Shown: in pieces, positions 23,013 to 31,554 of the stretch
Layout: each line of letters starts with the position of its first letter
Position numbering within the stretch: the stretch's first letter is position 1
Source: Acidobacteriota bacterium
GTDB taxonomy: Bacteria; Acidobacteriota; Thermoanaerobaculia; Thermoanaerobaculales; Sulfomarinibacteraceae
Length of the DNA stretch: 46,020 bases
Assembly (NCBI GenBank): GCA_022340665.1
Contig: JAJDNM010000002.1
Location: 1-46,020, forward strand
Reading direction: 5' to 3'
Made by a program: the position numbers and the translations under genes
Notes under the pieces: generated by a model
The model's input: the letters and a program-made list of their open reading frames with translations, nothing else
Told to the model about the DNA's origin: nothing
The model's database searches: none

Positions 23013-25333
23013 AAAACAACGGCAACAATCAGGCTGAGGGCAGGAGGTCGAACACGCGCATCAAGCGTGGCCTTGAGGAGGGTGCGAGTTGGTGGGATCG
23101 TGTGCTCAACCTTCCGGTTCTCTGGGCTGTCATCGCCATCATCGGTTGCACGTGGCTGGTGAATCCGCGAGTTGGCAGTGGCCCGCCGGATTGGCAGCCC
23201 GGCGAAGTTGCCAGTTTCGATCTCGTTATCCCGGTTGACATCACGCTACCGGACGAGGCGGCAACCAGAGCTGCCCGGGAAGAAGCAACTGCTTCGGTAC
23301 TTCCCGTTTACGATCTCGAGCCGAGACTGAAGATCGAGCTGCAAAACGAGCTTCATATTCTGTTCGAGGGGTGTCGGGCGAGGCAGGACGGCGGAGACGA
23401 AATCGTCAATCTGGGATCGATCACCGACCTTCGTGCCACTGAAGAGTTGTTACGGATTCTGGATTCGTCTTCGTGTTCTGAATCTCTCGAGAATGCCCTG
23501 GTCAGTGTGGTCGGCCAGACGTACCGTGACCATATTGTCGACGATCGAAGGGGCCTGGAACGACGTGGTTCGAAAGGTGTGGCCATCAGGAATCTCGCCT
23601 CGGGAGGCGATCGAGCTTCTACGCTCGACGAGCTGTCGGCGGCGGTTGATGTTCGCACTGGACTGGGACAGGTGCTGCACGCGCGTCTCCTCGAACAGCC
23701 CGCCGTGGCCCGCAGGTGGATCAAGCCGATCGCTGTGTTTCTCGAGGCCAACATCGCCCCCGACCTGGTGTTCAACAGAGCCGAAACTGCCCAGCGCGGC
23801 CGCGCAGCGGCGGCAGCCGTCTTGCCCCGCTCGCGAGAGCTTCGCCGCGGGCAGGTTCTCGTCAGGCGAGGAGATACGGTAACCGAAGAAATGGCGGACA
23901 CTCTGTTGGTCCTGCAAAGCCAGAGTCGGGATGCGACGACATCCGCCCAGGCCGCGGGGATCGGCCTCCTGATTGCCCTGATGGTGATCGGTTGGTGGCC
24001 AGTGATGGGGCGGTCTGGCAGCCCACCGGAGGTTCGGCGTCGCCTGTCGAGCATCTTCATCCTGGTATTGGTTTTCGCGGCCGTGATTCGGCTCGGTCTG
24101 TTCCTGGCAAACTCGGTCGCCTTCAACGCTCAGGGTGAGGCACTGTCAACGGCGGAGGCTTACCTCTGGGGGCTTCCTTTCGCCGCCGGCCCGGTAACGG
24201 TTCTCGTCCTTTTCGGACTGCAACCTGCGCTGCTCTTTGCTCTCTGCGGAGCCGGACTCGCCGGCGTGATGCTCGGCGGTGATTTTTCGGCCGCAGTCTT
24301 CGCCCTGACCTCTGGAGCTGTGGGCGCCTTTGCCGCGCAGAGATCCGGAGATCGTGCATCTCTGAGCCGTGTCGGTGCGTTCATCGGTCTCGCCAACGTC
24401 GTCCTGGTGTTGGTTCTCGAGCTGTACCGAGGTTTGCAGAGCTCACCCGCAGCCGTCAGCCTGTCGGTGCTGAGCGCCTTTGCAGGGGGGCTGCTCTCGG
24501 TCGGAATCGTGTCTTTTCTGCTCCCGGTCCTCGAAGGGGCGTTCGGGATTACCACGAATACCCGTCTCCTCGAGCTCTCGAATCAGAACCTGCCGCTCTT
24601 GAAGCGCTTGTCACTCGAGGCGCCGGGTACTTATCAGCATTCACTGGCCGTGAGCAATCTGGCGGAAGCCGGCGCCGATGCTGTAGGTGCAAATGCCTTG
24701 CTTCTTCGAGTGTGTGCCTACTATCACGACGTTGGCAAGCTGGTGAAACCCGATTACTTCGTCGAGAATCAGCGCAACGGCAATCCGCACGACGCTCTGT
24801 TGCCGTCGATGTCGGCCCTCGTCATTCAGAGTCACGTCAAGGAGGGGTTGGAAATCGCCCGAGAAGCGAAGCTTCCGCTCCCGGTTCGCCAGGGCATCGC
24901 AACCCACCACGGCACCAAGCTGATTCGGTACTTTTACAACCGCGCCCAGGAACGCCGGGCCGACGACAAGACCGAGGTCCGAGAGAGTGACTACCGCTAT
25001 CCGGGGCCCAAGCCGCACACCAAAGAGCTGGGAATACTGCTTCTCGCAGATGCGGTCGAAGCGGCTGCACGGACCCTGGAAAGCCCGACTCCGGCAAAAA
25101 TCCAGGCGATGATCGACAAGATCTTCGGCAACGCACTCGAGGATGATCAGCTTGACGACTGCGACCTCACGTTCTCGGAGCTCGACAAAATCGCTTCGGC
25201 CTTCCTCTGGGTGCTCACGAACATGTACCACCACCGGATCGACTATCCGGGATTCGACTTCAACAGGAGGCAACGTGCTGGTGGCTCGGGTCCACATCAG
25301 GTGGGAGCGGAGGCCGTCCAAACCCGCGGCTGA
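23009..25333 (+). CDS. pgpH: PgpH-type HD phosphodiesterase with 7TM-HD architecture (cyclic di-AMP hydrolase candidate)
   Basis: This 774-residue membrane enzyme has an N-terminal membrane helix at about 33-52 and a 7TMR-HD extracellular domain to about 300. A helix bundle follows from roughly 310 to 515, then the cytosolic HD domain. The HD metal motif Y-H-D-V-G-K is near residue 571, preceded by P-G-T-Y-Q-H-S and followed by NPHDALLP and the second histidine motif T-H-H-G-T. Family members cleave cyclic di-AMP. Whether this organism makes cyclic di-AMP cannot be seen here. The 3' end overlaps ybeY by 59 bases. Confidence 0.92.
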   Translation: MKNNGNNQAEGRRSNTRIKRGLEEGASWWDRVLNLPVLWAVIAIIGCTWLVNPRVGSGPPDWQPGEVASFDLVIPVDITLPDEAATRAAREEATASVLPVYDLEPRLKIELQNELHILFEGCRARQDGGDEIVNLGSITDLRATEELLRILDSSSCSESLENALVSVVGQTYRDHIVDDRRGLERRGSKGVAIRNLASGGDRASTLDELSAAVDVRTGLGQVLHARLLEQPAVARRWIKPIAVFLEANIAPDLVFNRAETAQRGRAAAAAVLPRSRELRRGQVLVRRGDTVTEEMADTLLVLQSQSRDATTSAQAAGIGLLIALMVIGWWPVMGRSGSPPEVRRRLSSIFILVLVFAAVIRLGLFLANSVAFNAQGEALSTAEAYLWGLPFAAGPVTVLVLFGLQPALLFALCGAGLAGVMLGGDFSAAVFALTSGAVGAFAAQRSGDRASLSRVGAFIGLANVVLVLVLELYRGLQSSPAAVSLSVLSAFAGGLLSVGIVSFLLPVLEGAFGITTNTRLLELSNQNLPLLKRLSLEAPGTYQHSLAVSNLAEAGADAVGANALLLRVCAYYHDVGKLVKPDYFVENQRNGNPHDALLPSMSALVIQSHVKEGLEIAREAKLPLPVRQGIATHHGTKLIRYFYNRAQERRADDKTEVRESDYRYPGPKPHTKELGILLLADAVEAAARTLESPTPAKIQAMIDKIFGNALEDDQLDDCDLTFSELDKIASAFLWVLTNMYHHRIDYPGFDFNRRQRAGGSGPHQVGAEAVQTRG

Positions 25334-25706
25334 GCAGCTGCGGGCTGTGATCGCCGGATGCGTGGGTCGACTCGGGGTTCGAGGGGCTGAGGTGCACCTG
25401 GTTCTCACCGACGACCGGACAATACAAGAACTGAATATGCGGTATCGGGGGATAGACCGTCCGACCGATGTTCTCTCCTTTCCCGACGGCGATGAACTCC
25501 CATCGGGGAGGCATTTTCTAGGCGAAATCATGATCTCCCTCGACAGCGCGCGGCGGCAGGCGAGTGAGCTCGGACATGACGAAGTTCGCGAGCTCTGCGA
25601 ACTCGCCCTGCACGGAACCCTGCACTTGTTGGGCTATGATCATGTACGAGACCATGGAGAAATGAACGAAATCGAATTGAATCTGAGACGGGAACTTCTG
25701 CCATGA
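25275..25706 (+). CDS. ybeY: Endoribonuclease / 16S rRNA maturation factor YbeY
   Basis: YbeY processes the 16S rRNA 3' end and takes part in ribosome quality control. The zinc motif H-G-T-L-H-L-L-G-Y-D-H is fully canonical, and the upstream block R-P-T-D-V-L-S-F-P is present. I set the start at GTG 25275 because AGGAGG lies five bases before it and the protein then has about 143 residues, the normal size. The start lies inside the 3' end of pgpH. Confidence 0.94.
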   Translation: MLVARVHIRWERRPSKPAAEQLRAVIAGCVGRLGVRGAEVHLVLTDDRTIQELNMRYRGIDRPTDVLSFPDGDELPSGRHFLGEIMISLDSARRQASELGHDEVRELCELALHGTLHLLGYDHVRDHGEMNEIELNLRRELLP

Positions 25707-26971
25707 GCGCTGGTTTGGCCTCTTGGCTGGGCCATCCTGTGACGATCACGCTCGTCCTCGCGGTCCTGACCATCCTGGTTGCAACCTCTGAATTGCTTCT
25801 GAGGTCGCTCACCGGGCTCGGAAACGTCCGCTTTCAGGGAATTTTGGAGGAAAACCCTGGCCTCTTCGGGGGCAGGGACCGCGTCACTCTCTCACATGTC
25901 GTGGATGTCGGACGTTGGCTCCAAATTGTCCTCGTCGGTGTTGTGTGGTTAGTTGTGGCGCGGGTGTTTGTTCTCAGTGATGGCTGGAAAGTGGCATTGG
26001 TAGTGTGCTTGCCGTTGTTGTCGATCGGGGTGGCACATTTCCTCCTGCGACCACTGTCGGAGGACAGGATTGCCGTTCTGCTGCGTCTGGTGGGTCCGTT
26101 CGCAACCCCGCTGATAGCCGTGCTCGCCAGCCGCGATCCGTCTGCAGCGACGCCTCCGGTTGAAGACGAAGAGGAGGAGGCCAGCGAGGCGGAGATACAG
26201 GCCTATCTCGAGGCCGGGGAGAAAGCGGGCATTTTCGAGAGTGAAGAGGGAGAGATCGTCGAGTCGCTCGTCGACTTCTTCGACACGGTGGTCCGAGAGG
26301 TCATGACCCCCCGAACCGAAATGGTGACGGTCTCCGACGAGGTCGGGTTCGACGAGTTGCTGCGGGTGTTTGCCGAGAGCCACAAGAGCAGGATCCCCGT
26401 GTATCAAGAAACGATCGATCGAATCGTCGGCGTGATCCACGTCAAGAATCTGGTCGAGCAACAATTCGAAGAGACCGAACCCTCGGTGAAGGAGCTCTGG
26501 CGAGAATGCCTCGTAGTGCCGGAGACCAAGCCGCTCGGGGAGCTGTTGCGCGATTTTCAGCGCGAATACCAGCAGATGGCGATCGTCGTCGATGAATACG
26601 GTGGCACGTCCGGGCTCGTGACGTTGGAGGATATTCTCGAGGAAATCGTCGGCGAAATCGAGGACGAGCACGATTCGAAATCGCCGCCGGATTGGCAGGA
26701 GCTGCAGCCCGGTGTCTATCGTTTACAGGGTCGCGCCTCGCTCGAGGTGCTTCAGGAACTGCTCGGCGTCGAAGTAGGCGACGAAGACATTGACACCGTC
26801 GGTGGCCTCGTTTTCTCGATGCACGGCACCGTGCCCGAGCCGGGCACACGCGTCGTGGACGAGGATAACGGTCTGCTGTTCGTTGTCGAGGAAATGGACG
26901 AACGCCGGATTGTGAGTGTAACGGCGAGGCGAGCCGATCCAGCCGAAGGTGCCGTGGCGGAAAAAGACTGA
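25703..26971 (+). CDS. CNNM/CorC-family transporter with CBS pair (Mg2+/Co2+ efflux type)
   Basis: This 422-residue protein has three to four N-terminal membrane helices (about 10-30, 70-90, 92-115 and 125-145), an acidic linker and two CBS domains (about 200-325: [58 protein letters not shown] in outline). A C-terminal CorC/HlyC domain ends it. Family members bind ATP-Mg in the CBS pair and are implicated in divalent cation export. The N-terminal CNNM domain is short and divergent. It overlaps ybeY by four bases. Confidence 0.88.
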   Translation: MSAGLASWLGHPVTITLVLAVLTILVATSELLLRSLTGLGNVRFQGILEENPGLFGGRDRVTLSHVVDVGRWLQIVLVGVVWLVVARVFVLSDGWKVALVVCLPLLSIGVAHFLLRPLSEDRIAVLLRLVGPFATPLIAVLASRDPSAATPPVEDEEEEASEAEIQAYLEAGEKAGIFESEEGEIVESLVDFFDTVVREVMTPRTEMVTVSDEVGFDELLRVFAESHKSRIPVYQETIDRIVGVIHVKNLVEQQFEETEPSVKELWRECLVVPETKPLGELLRDFQREYQQMAIVVDEYGGTSGLVTLEDILEEIVGEIEDEHDSKSPPDWQELQPGVYRLQGRASLEVLQELLGVEVGDEDIDTVGGLVFSMHGTVPEPGTRVVDEDNGLLFVVEEMDERRIVSVTARRADPAEGAVAEKD

Positions 26972-26973
26972 CG

Positions 26974-27963
26974 ATGACTGAATCGGGAACCGGCACCGGA
27001 TCGTTCGCAACGTCGGCCGGTGATCGCCCCGAGATATCCCGCGCTGGAACCGTGGCACTTGTCGGGCGCCCGAACGCCGGCAAGAGCACGCTGCTCAACG
27101 CGTTGATCGGTGACAAGGTGGCGATCGTCTCGGACAAGCCGCAGACCACTCGCAATCGAATCATCGGCATCCTTTCCGAAGAACGCGGCCAGGCGGTGTT
27201 CTTCGACCTACCCGGGGTTCACAAGCCTCTGCACAAGATGAATTCACGGATGATGCAGGAGGTCCGTTCAGCCCTGGAAGAGGTGGATGTTGTCGTGCAC
27301 CTGGTGGATTCCACGGTCTCCTGGGGCGGTGGTGAGGCCTATCTGTTCGAGCTGCTCGACTCGATTCGCCCGCCGGTAATAGGAGTGCTGACGAAGATCG
27401 ACCTCCTTCCCTCGAAGACGGACCTGCTGCCGCTGATCGAGCGCTACGGCGAGAGGCGAGGGGATTCGACCATAATTCCCATCTCCGCCCTCCAGGGGGA
27501 TGGGCTCGATGAGCTGCTCGACGAGCTCTTCGATGCGTTGCCGGAAGGGAAGCCGATCTATCCGACTGACCTCACGTCCACCCAGACGGAACGGTTTTTC
27601 GTCGCTGAGGTGATACGAGAGAAGCTCCTCGAACGGACGCGTAACGAGCTGCCGTACACGACTGGCGTGATCGTCGATCTCTTCGACGAGAGCGGCCGTG
27701 TTCTGCATATCGAAGCGGTGGTCTACGTCGAACGCAAGAGCCAGAAGGGCATAGTCATCGGAAAGGGCGGCCGAATGATCCGGGCCATCGGCCAGGCGGC
27801 CCGAGAAGAGCTCGAACGCGTGCTCGGTGCAGATATCTACCTCGGCCTCCGGGTCAAGGTCCATTCGCGTTGGCGGGACGACCCCCGCGTTCTCCGTGAG
27901 ATGGAGCCGGGTGCCGCTGATCTGTCGGAATTCGTCGACGATCTGCCCGAGACAGACCGATGA
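26974..27963 (+). CDS. era: GTPase Era
   Basis: Era is a GTPase that assists 30S subunit assembly. G1 is G-R-P-N-A-G-K-S-T, G2 KPQTTRNRI, G3 D-L-P-G-V-H, G4 T-K-I-D and G5 SALQGDGLDEL. The C-terminal KH domain is clear: ERKSQKGIVIGKGGRMIRAIG in outline, with the G-K-G-G loop. About 329 residues, with an N-terminal extension of some 20 residues before the G domain. It ends the phoH operon, and a word-array repeat follows within a few bases. Confidence 0.97.
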   Translation: MTESGTGTGSFATSAGDRPEISRAGTVALVGRPNAGKSTLLNALIGDKVAIVSDKPQTTRNRIIGILSEERGQAVFFDLPGVHKPLHKMNSRMMQEVRSALEEVDVVVHLVDSTVSWGGGEAYLFELLDSIRPPVIGVLTKIDLLPSKTDLLPLIERYGERRGDSTIIPISALQGDGLDELLDELFDALPEGKPIYPTDLTSTQTERFFVAEVIREKLLERTRNELPYTTGVIVDLFDESGRVLHIEAVVYVERKSQKGIVIGKGGRMIRAIGQAAREELERVLGADIYLGLRVKVHSRWRDDPRVLREMEPGAADLSEFVDDLPETDR

Positions 27964-28055
27964 AATTTCGAATTTCGAATTTCGAATTTTCCACCCACCC
28001 AGTAACGTGTCGGGGGGGTGGCAGGGAGTTCTGAATTCCGAATTCCGAGTTCGAG
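27964..28055. repeat. Word-array palindromic intergenic repeat, element 2 (ATTTCGA word)
   Basis: The left arm (27964-27990) is the word AATTTCG repeated about four times. The core has CCACCCACCC on one side and GGGGGGGTGG on the other. The right arm (28028-28055) repeats GAATTCCGAATTCCGAG, whose reverse complement resembles the left arm. The element spans the gap between era and the glutaredoxin-like gene, and its end abuts the latter's start. Confidence 0.85.
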
Positions 28056-28057
28056 AG

Positions 28058-28315
28058 GTGGCTAGCGAAGTGGCGCTCGACACGATTCTCGTCTTCACCG
28101 CCGACGGGTGCCCGCACTGCCGGGCGCTATGCGCCGATTTTGATCGGCGGGGGGTCGTGTACCGGGAGATCAACGTGAGCCAAGAGCCCGGCCAAATGAC
28201 CCGCCTTCGCGACCTCGTCTGGGAGCATCGTCTTCCGGTCGTGGCGGATCACGAGCGCGTTTCCATCGGCTTTCGCGGCCAATCGTCGACATTCGCCGAC
28301 CTCGGCCTCGAGTAA
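28058..28315 (+). CDS. Glutaredoxin-like protein with CPHC motif
   Basis: This protein of about 85 residues has a thioredoxin fold start: T-I-L-V-F-T-A-D-G-C-P-H-C-R-A-L-C, then DFDRRGVVYREINV and LPVVADHERVSIGF, which contains the cis-proline region. That is the layout of glutaredoxin/NrdH-type proteins. Two GTG codons (28058 and 28070) are possible starts; neither has a well-spaced Shine-Dalgarno sequence. Redox partner unknown. Confidence 0.75.
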   Translation: MASEVALDTILVFTADGCPHCRALCADFDRRGVVYREINVSQEPGQMTRLRDLVWEHRLPVVADHERVSIGFRGQSSTFADLGLE

Positions 28316-28325
28316 TCGAGTTTTT
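28307..28325 (+). terminator. Small hairpin with T-run at the end of the glutaredoxin-like gene
   Basis: CTCGA-GTAA-TCGAG followed by TTTTT overlaps the stop codon of the gene. The five-base-pair stem is short, so this is a weak candidate. It lies before the convergent arfB gene. Confidence 0.4.
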
Positions 28326-28334
28326 CTGCCGAAC

Positions 28335-28757
28335 TCAGTCGTCGAGCTTGGGCCGCGCCCGCATCGCTTTTTTTCGTGAGCGCCGCCGTTTCGACTCCAG
28401 ACGACGCTTCTTGATCGCCCTCGGGACTTTTGTTGGCACCCGTGGATCTTCTTCGGCGAGCGCTTCGCCGAGTAATTCCTTGAATCGATCCACGGCTGCT
28501 TTGCGGTTCGCTTCGCGGGTGCGGTGACGCTGAGATGAAACCTGAAGGACGCCGTCCTTGTTGATCCTGGTCGCCAAACCCTCCTCGATTCGCATCCGCT
28601 GCTCGGGGCTCAGAGATCGTGATTCTGGAAGGCTGAAGAGAAGGCGCACCTTGGTCTCGACCTTGTTGACGTTCTGTCCCCCGGGGCCCGAGCTGCGCGC
28701 GAACTCGAATCGGAGCTCATCCTCGTCGATCGAGAGGTCGTCGTTGATGTGAATCAT
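28335..28757 (-). CDS. arfB: Peptidyl-tRNA hydrolase ArfB-like ribosome rescue factor
   Basis: This 140-residue protein has the release-factor catalytic motif S-S-G-P-G-G-Q-N-V-N-K and a lysine/arginine-rich C-terminal tail (RAIKKRRLESKRRRSRKKAM in outline) that in ArfB (YaeJ) enters the empty mRNA channel. There is no codon-recognition domain. It releases peptides from stalled ribosomes. A CATACT box ends six bases before the ATG. Confidence 0.92.
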   Translation of the reverse strand: MIHINDDLSIDEDELRFEFARSSGPGGQNVNKVETKVRLLFSLPESRSLSPEQRMRIEEGLATRINKDGVLQVSSQRHRTREANRKAAVDRFKELLGEALAEEDPRVPTKVPRAIKKRRLESKRRRSRKKAMRARPKLDD

Positions 28758-28763
28758 GAGACG

Positions 28764-28769
28764 AGTATG
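28764..28769 (-). promoter_or_regulatory. -10 box for arfB, leaderless-type spacing
   Basis: CATACT on the minus strand is followed by CGTCTC (6 nt) and the ATG at 28757. The hexamer departs from TANNNT at its first base, so this is a weaker case. Confidence 0.35.
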
Positions 28770-28859
28770 AACGACGCTTGCTCAGCTGTCACCGGACGGC
28801 CGCGAGCTCAGGATACTGATCCGGTGGCTGCCCGACCCACGACCCCAGATTCGCAGATG

Positions 28860-28889
28860 AAAAAACCCCCGCCCGGGAAGGGGTGGGGG
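28860..28889 (-). terminator. Terminator of the selenoprotein gene, formed by a repeat core
   Basis: Read on the minus strand, CCCCCACCC and GGGCGGGGG form a nine-base stem with one mismatch and a six-base loop, followed by TTTTTT. It lies about 30 bases beyond the stop of the selenoprotein gene. The same GC-rich segment is the core of word-array element 3. Confidence 0.7.
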
Positions 28890-28917
28890 AAAATTCGAAA
28901 TCCGAAATTCGAAATCT
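28864..28917. repeat. Word-array palindromic intergenic repeat, element 3 (ATTTCGA word, one good arm)
   Basis: The GC-rich core (28866-28889) is followed by an arm (28890-28917) made of AAATTCGAAATCCG-type repeats. The reverse complement of this arm matches the word of element 2. The other arm is degenerate (CAGATTCGCAGATG). The arm runs up to the stop codon of the minus-strand gene. Confidence 0.7.
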
Positions 28918-28918
28918 G

Positions 28919-30250
28919 TTACAGCAGGCTCTTGATTTCCTCTTCGATGTGCTTTTCATCACCAGCCTCGAACCCGAGGTGGTAATACATGATCTTGCCG
29001 TTGCGGTCGATCAGGAAGGACGAGGGGTGGTAGATCACGTTGAACGTGTTGTTGGCCACCTCCGTGTCTCCCTCGCCGTTCTCGAGCATCGTGTATGTGA
29101 GCCCGTTCTTCTCGATGAACGTGGTCGCACGCTCGGTTTGTCGTTTGGTCTCGACGGCGATGACCTCGAATCCCTGGTCCTTGTATTGCTCATACAACGG
29201 CTGCAGGCGTGGCAACTCCACGCGGCATCCGCCTCACGTGGGGAACCAGAAGGCGAGCAGCGTGACCTTGTCGGTGCTGATGTCTGCCAGGCTGACCGGA
29301 TTGCCTTCGTAATCGAGGAGCGTGAAGTCGTCGACCTTTTTGGCGAGCTCATTGCGGGTTGCCCACAGGAACTCGTCGAAACCCTCGTCGTTGCCGTTCA
29401 TGGCAGCGTAGGCCTCGCGAAGGTAGGACTCGGAGCTCGAGCTGTCTTGTCCAAAGAGAGTCTGAGCGCCGAGGAGTTCGACGGCCTTGTCGATGTTCCC
29501 CTCGGCCAGGGCCGCCCGGCCCCAAAACGTGTAGAGCGGGTTGTTGGGTACGCCGAGGTAGGTCACACTTCCGATCGCGTCGGCTTCTGCAAAACGGTTG
29601 AAGGCGGGCTGGGTGTTGCCCTGGTTGTAGAGTGCCCAGGCTTCATAGGCGAGGCTCTGCCCCTTGCGGAGTCGGACCATCGACGCCACCTTTTCGTCGG
29701 TGAATTCACGGTCCGGATATTCGGCGCGAAAGCTCTCCGGTGTCGCCAGTTGAAATGCTGCATGCGCGTGCTGGCGTGCCTGCTCCCACTCTTCGAGATC
29801 GGTCGCGATTTCGTATATCCACTGATGCTCGTCGTAGCCGAGCGGTCGCACGGCTTCAAGAGCACTCGCGACCTCAGCGACGTCGAGTGGGACCTCCACC
29901 GAATCGGCCAGGTCGAACAGACTCATGCTGGCTACGAAACGCTGTTCCGGGTCTTCGATCTGGTCGACGGTGGCATAAACGGCGTCGAAGGCCCCTTCAG
30001 GATCTCCCATCTCGTGCCCGCGGTAATAGACGACACGGCGAGCCAACAGGCCACTGTGCTCGGTGTTCGGAAACTCCGCCAGGTATTCCTCGGCGAGCCG
30101 TGCCTTGTCCGCTGCCGTTTCCAAACCGCTCCAAGCTTCGTTGAACTCGGACCAGGCCTCCTCGGCAGGTTTGATTCCTTCCTGTTTCGTGCACGAGCCG
30201 ACGACGCCGACGAGCACGATCAGAATCAGGACCGTTGTTTTTTGATTCAT
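28919..30250 (-). CDS. TlpA-like thioredoxin-fold lipoprotein, probable selenoprotein (in-frame TGA at the UxxC site)
   Basis: This is a 443-residue protein if the TGA at 29234-29236 is read as selenocysteine. It starts with a lipoprotein signal (lipobox V-V-G-S-C, cysteine at about residue 20) after AAGGAGGG. About 290 helical, TPR-like residues follow, then a redoxin domain: FTLLDYEGNPVSLADI, then L-L-A-F-W-F-P-T-[TGA]-G-G-C-R-V-E-L-P. After the TGA the same frame continues for 100 residues with a normal thioredoxin end, including the cis-proline region Y-H-P-S-S-F-L-I-D-R-N-G. The TGA stands exactly at the first redox cysteine. The likely role is thiol redox work in the periplasm. The alternative is a recent nonsense mutation or a sequencing error. 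Confidence 0.82.
29207..29223 (-). promoter_or_regulatory. Candidate bacterial SECIS hairpin
   Basis: On the minus strand GCGTGG-AGTTG-CCACGC forms a six-base-pair hairpin. Its loop begins 16 nt after the TGA and has a G among its first two bases. Bacterial SECIS elements lie immediately after the UGA, within the coding sequence, and this distance is at the short edge of the known range. A weaker lower stem (CGG/CCG) is possible. Confidence 0.55.
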
Positions 30251-30300
30251 GAACCCTCCTTCCGTGAGCGCGCGCCATTTTCTTAGTTGCGCGTCTGTGC

Positions 30301-30306
30301 AGTATA
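30301..30306 (-). promoter_or_regulatory. -10 box for selenoprotein gene
   Basis: TATACT on the minus strand lies 50 bases before the ATG at 30250. The transcript would have a leader with the AAGGAGGG site. No clear -35 box is seen. Confidence 0.4.
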
Positions 30307-30339
30307 CGCGCACCGGATGATGCATCGGTCATACGGCTT

Positions 30340-30360
30340 CCACCACCCACCCGCCCACGG
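30340..30360. repeat. C-rich segment resembling the word-array core
   Basis: CCACCACCCACCCGCCC resembles one half of the core of the word-array elements but lacks flanking arms. It sits between the divergent selenoprotein gene and mtnA. It may be a remnant. The rest of this 212-base gap holds only the two promoters. Confidence 0.35.
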
Positions 30361-30449
30361 CTATTCGACACCTCGCCTTGACCATGCGATCGCCAAGATC
30401 GATTGATTCGTCTTAGAGCCGTAGAGCCGTCGAACCGCAAGGCTTCGTA

Positions 30450-30455
30450 TATAGT
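30450..30455 (+). promoter_or_regulatory. -10 box for mtnA, leaderless-type spacing
   Basis: TATAGT (within TATATAGT) is followed by CCTTTTC (7 nt) and the ATG at 30463. No Shine-Dalgarno sequence is present. Confidence 0.55.
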
Positions 30456-30462
30456 CCTTTTC

Positions 30463-31554
30463 ATGCGAATCGGCGATCAGTGGTACCGGACGATCTGGCC
30501 GTCCGATGACGGATCGGCGGTCGAGATCATCGACCAGACCCTCCTCCCCCATACCTTCGAGTTACGGAGCTTGAGGACCGTCGAGGATGCTGCGGAGGCC
30601 GTCAGCTCGATGAGGGTTCGGGGCGCACCCCTGATCGGGGCGACGGCGGCCTATGGCTTGGCCCTGGCTCTCCGCAGCGACAGTTCGGACGGCGCACTCG
30701 AAAGCGCCGCTCATGCGCTGGCCGAGACTCGGCCGACCGCGGTCAATCTGCGCTGGGCCCTGGAAAAAGTAAAAAGAGCGGTTGGGCCCTTGTCTCCACA
30801 GGACCGGGCCGACGAGGCTTGGGCCTGCGCTGCACTGATCTGTGACGAAGACGTCGAGATCTGCCGCCGGATCGGTGCGCACGGCCTGGCCAGATTGCGC
30901 GAGGTCGCTCACCGGAAAGAAGGAGCGACGGTCAATATTCTGACGCACTGCAACGCCGGCTGGCTCGCCACCGTCGACTGGGGGACAGCACTGGCGCCAA
31001 TCTACATGGCGCATGATGCGGGAATAGCAGTTCACGTCTGGGTCGACGAAACCCGGCCCAGGAATCAGGGCGCTGCCCTCACCTCGTACGAGCTGGCAGA
31101 GCATGGGGTTCCCCATACCCTGATCGTCGACAATGCGGGTGGCCACCTGATGCAACACGGCATGGTGGACCTGTGCATCGTGGGCACCGACCGAACCACC
31201 GCTGCGGGCGATGTCGCCAACAAGATCGGGACCTATCTCAAGGCACTCGCCGCCCACGACAACGGTGTGGCCTTCTATGTCGCTTTGCCGTCCACGACCA
31301 TCGACTGGACTCTCCGCGATGGGCTCGCGGAGATTCCCATCGAAGAACGAGCCCCGGAGGAGGTAACTGTCATCGCAGGCCGCACCGAAAACGGCGAGGT
31401 CACGAAGGTCGAGATCGCGCCGTCAGGATGTCGGGCCGGGAACTGGGCCTTCGACGTGACGCCGGCTCGACTCGTGACCGGACTGATCACAGAATGCGGT
31501 GTGTGCGATGCCTCGATCGAGGGCCTTGTCGGGCTTTTCCCGGAGCGAGGATGA
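30463..31554 (+). CDS. mtnA: S-methyl-5-thioribose-1-phosphate isomerase
   Basis: This methionine-salvage enzyme converts methylthioribose-1-phosphate to methylthioribulose-1-phosphate. Visible family blocks are [27 protein letters not shown] with the catalytic cysteine, [16 protein letters not shown] with the catalytic aspartate, and N-K-I-G-T-Y. About 363 residues, normal length. The start at 30463 is chosen from the TATAGT box and the family N terminus. No other salvage gene is adjacent. Confidence 0.94.
   Translation: MRIGDQWYRTIWPSDDGSAVEIIDQTLLPHTFELRSLRTVEDAAEAVSSMRVRGAPLIGATAAYGLALALRSDSSDGALESAAHALAETRPTAVNLRWALEKVKRAVGPLSPQDRADEAWACAALICDEDVEICRRIGAHGLARLREVAHRKEGATVNILTHCNAGWLATVDWGTALAPIYMAHDAGIAVHVWVDETRPRNQGAALTSYELAEHGVPHTLIVDNAGGHLMQHGMVDLCIVGTDRTTAAGDVANKIGTYLKALAAHDNGVAFYVALPSTTIDWTLRDGLAEIPIEERAPEEVTVIAGRTENGEVTKVEIAPSGCRAGNWAFDVTPARLVTGLITECGVCDASIEGLVGLFPERG

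Noticed and set aside
29234-29236. Reading the TGA as the true end of a shorter lipoprotein, with a separate thioredoxin gene after it
   Set aside because: The split falls inside the CxxC motif, the downstream part has no start codon or ribosome site near its beginning, and the frame is unbroken.
28883-30286. A long plus-strand open frame (467 codons) over the selenoprotein gene
   Set aside because: It is the mirror of a GC-rich gene. The minus-strand frame has a lipoprotein signal, a ribosome site and a redoxin domain; the plus frame has no recognisable domain.
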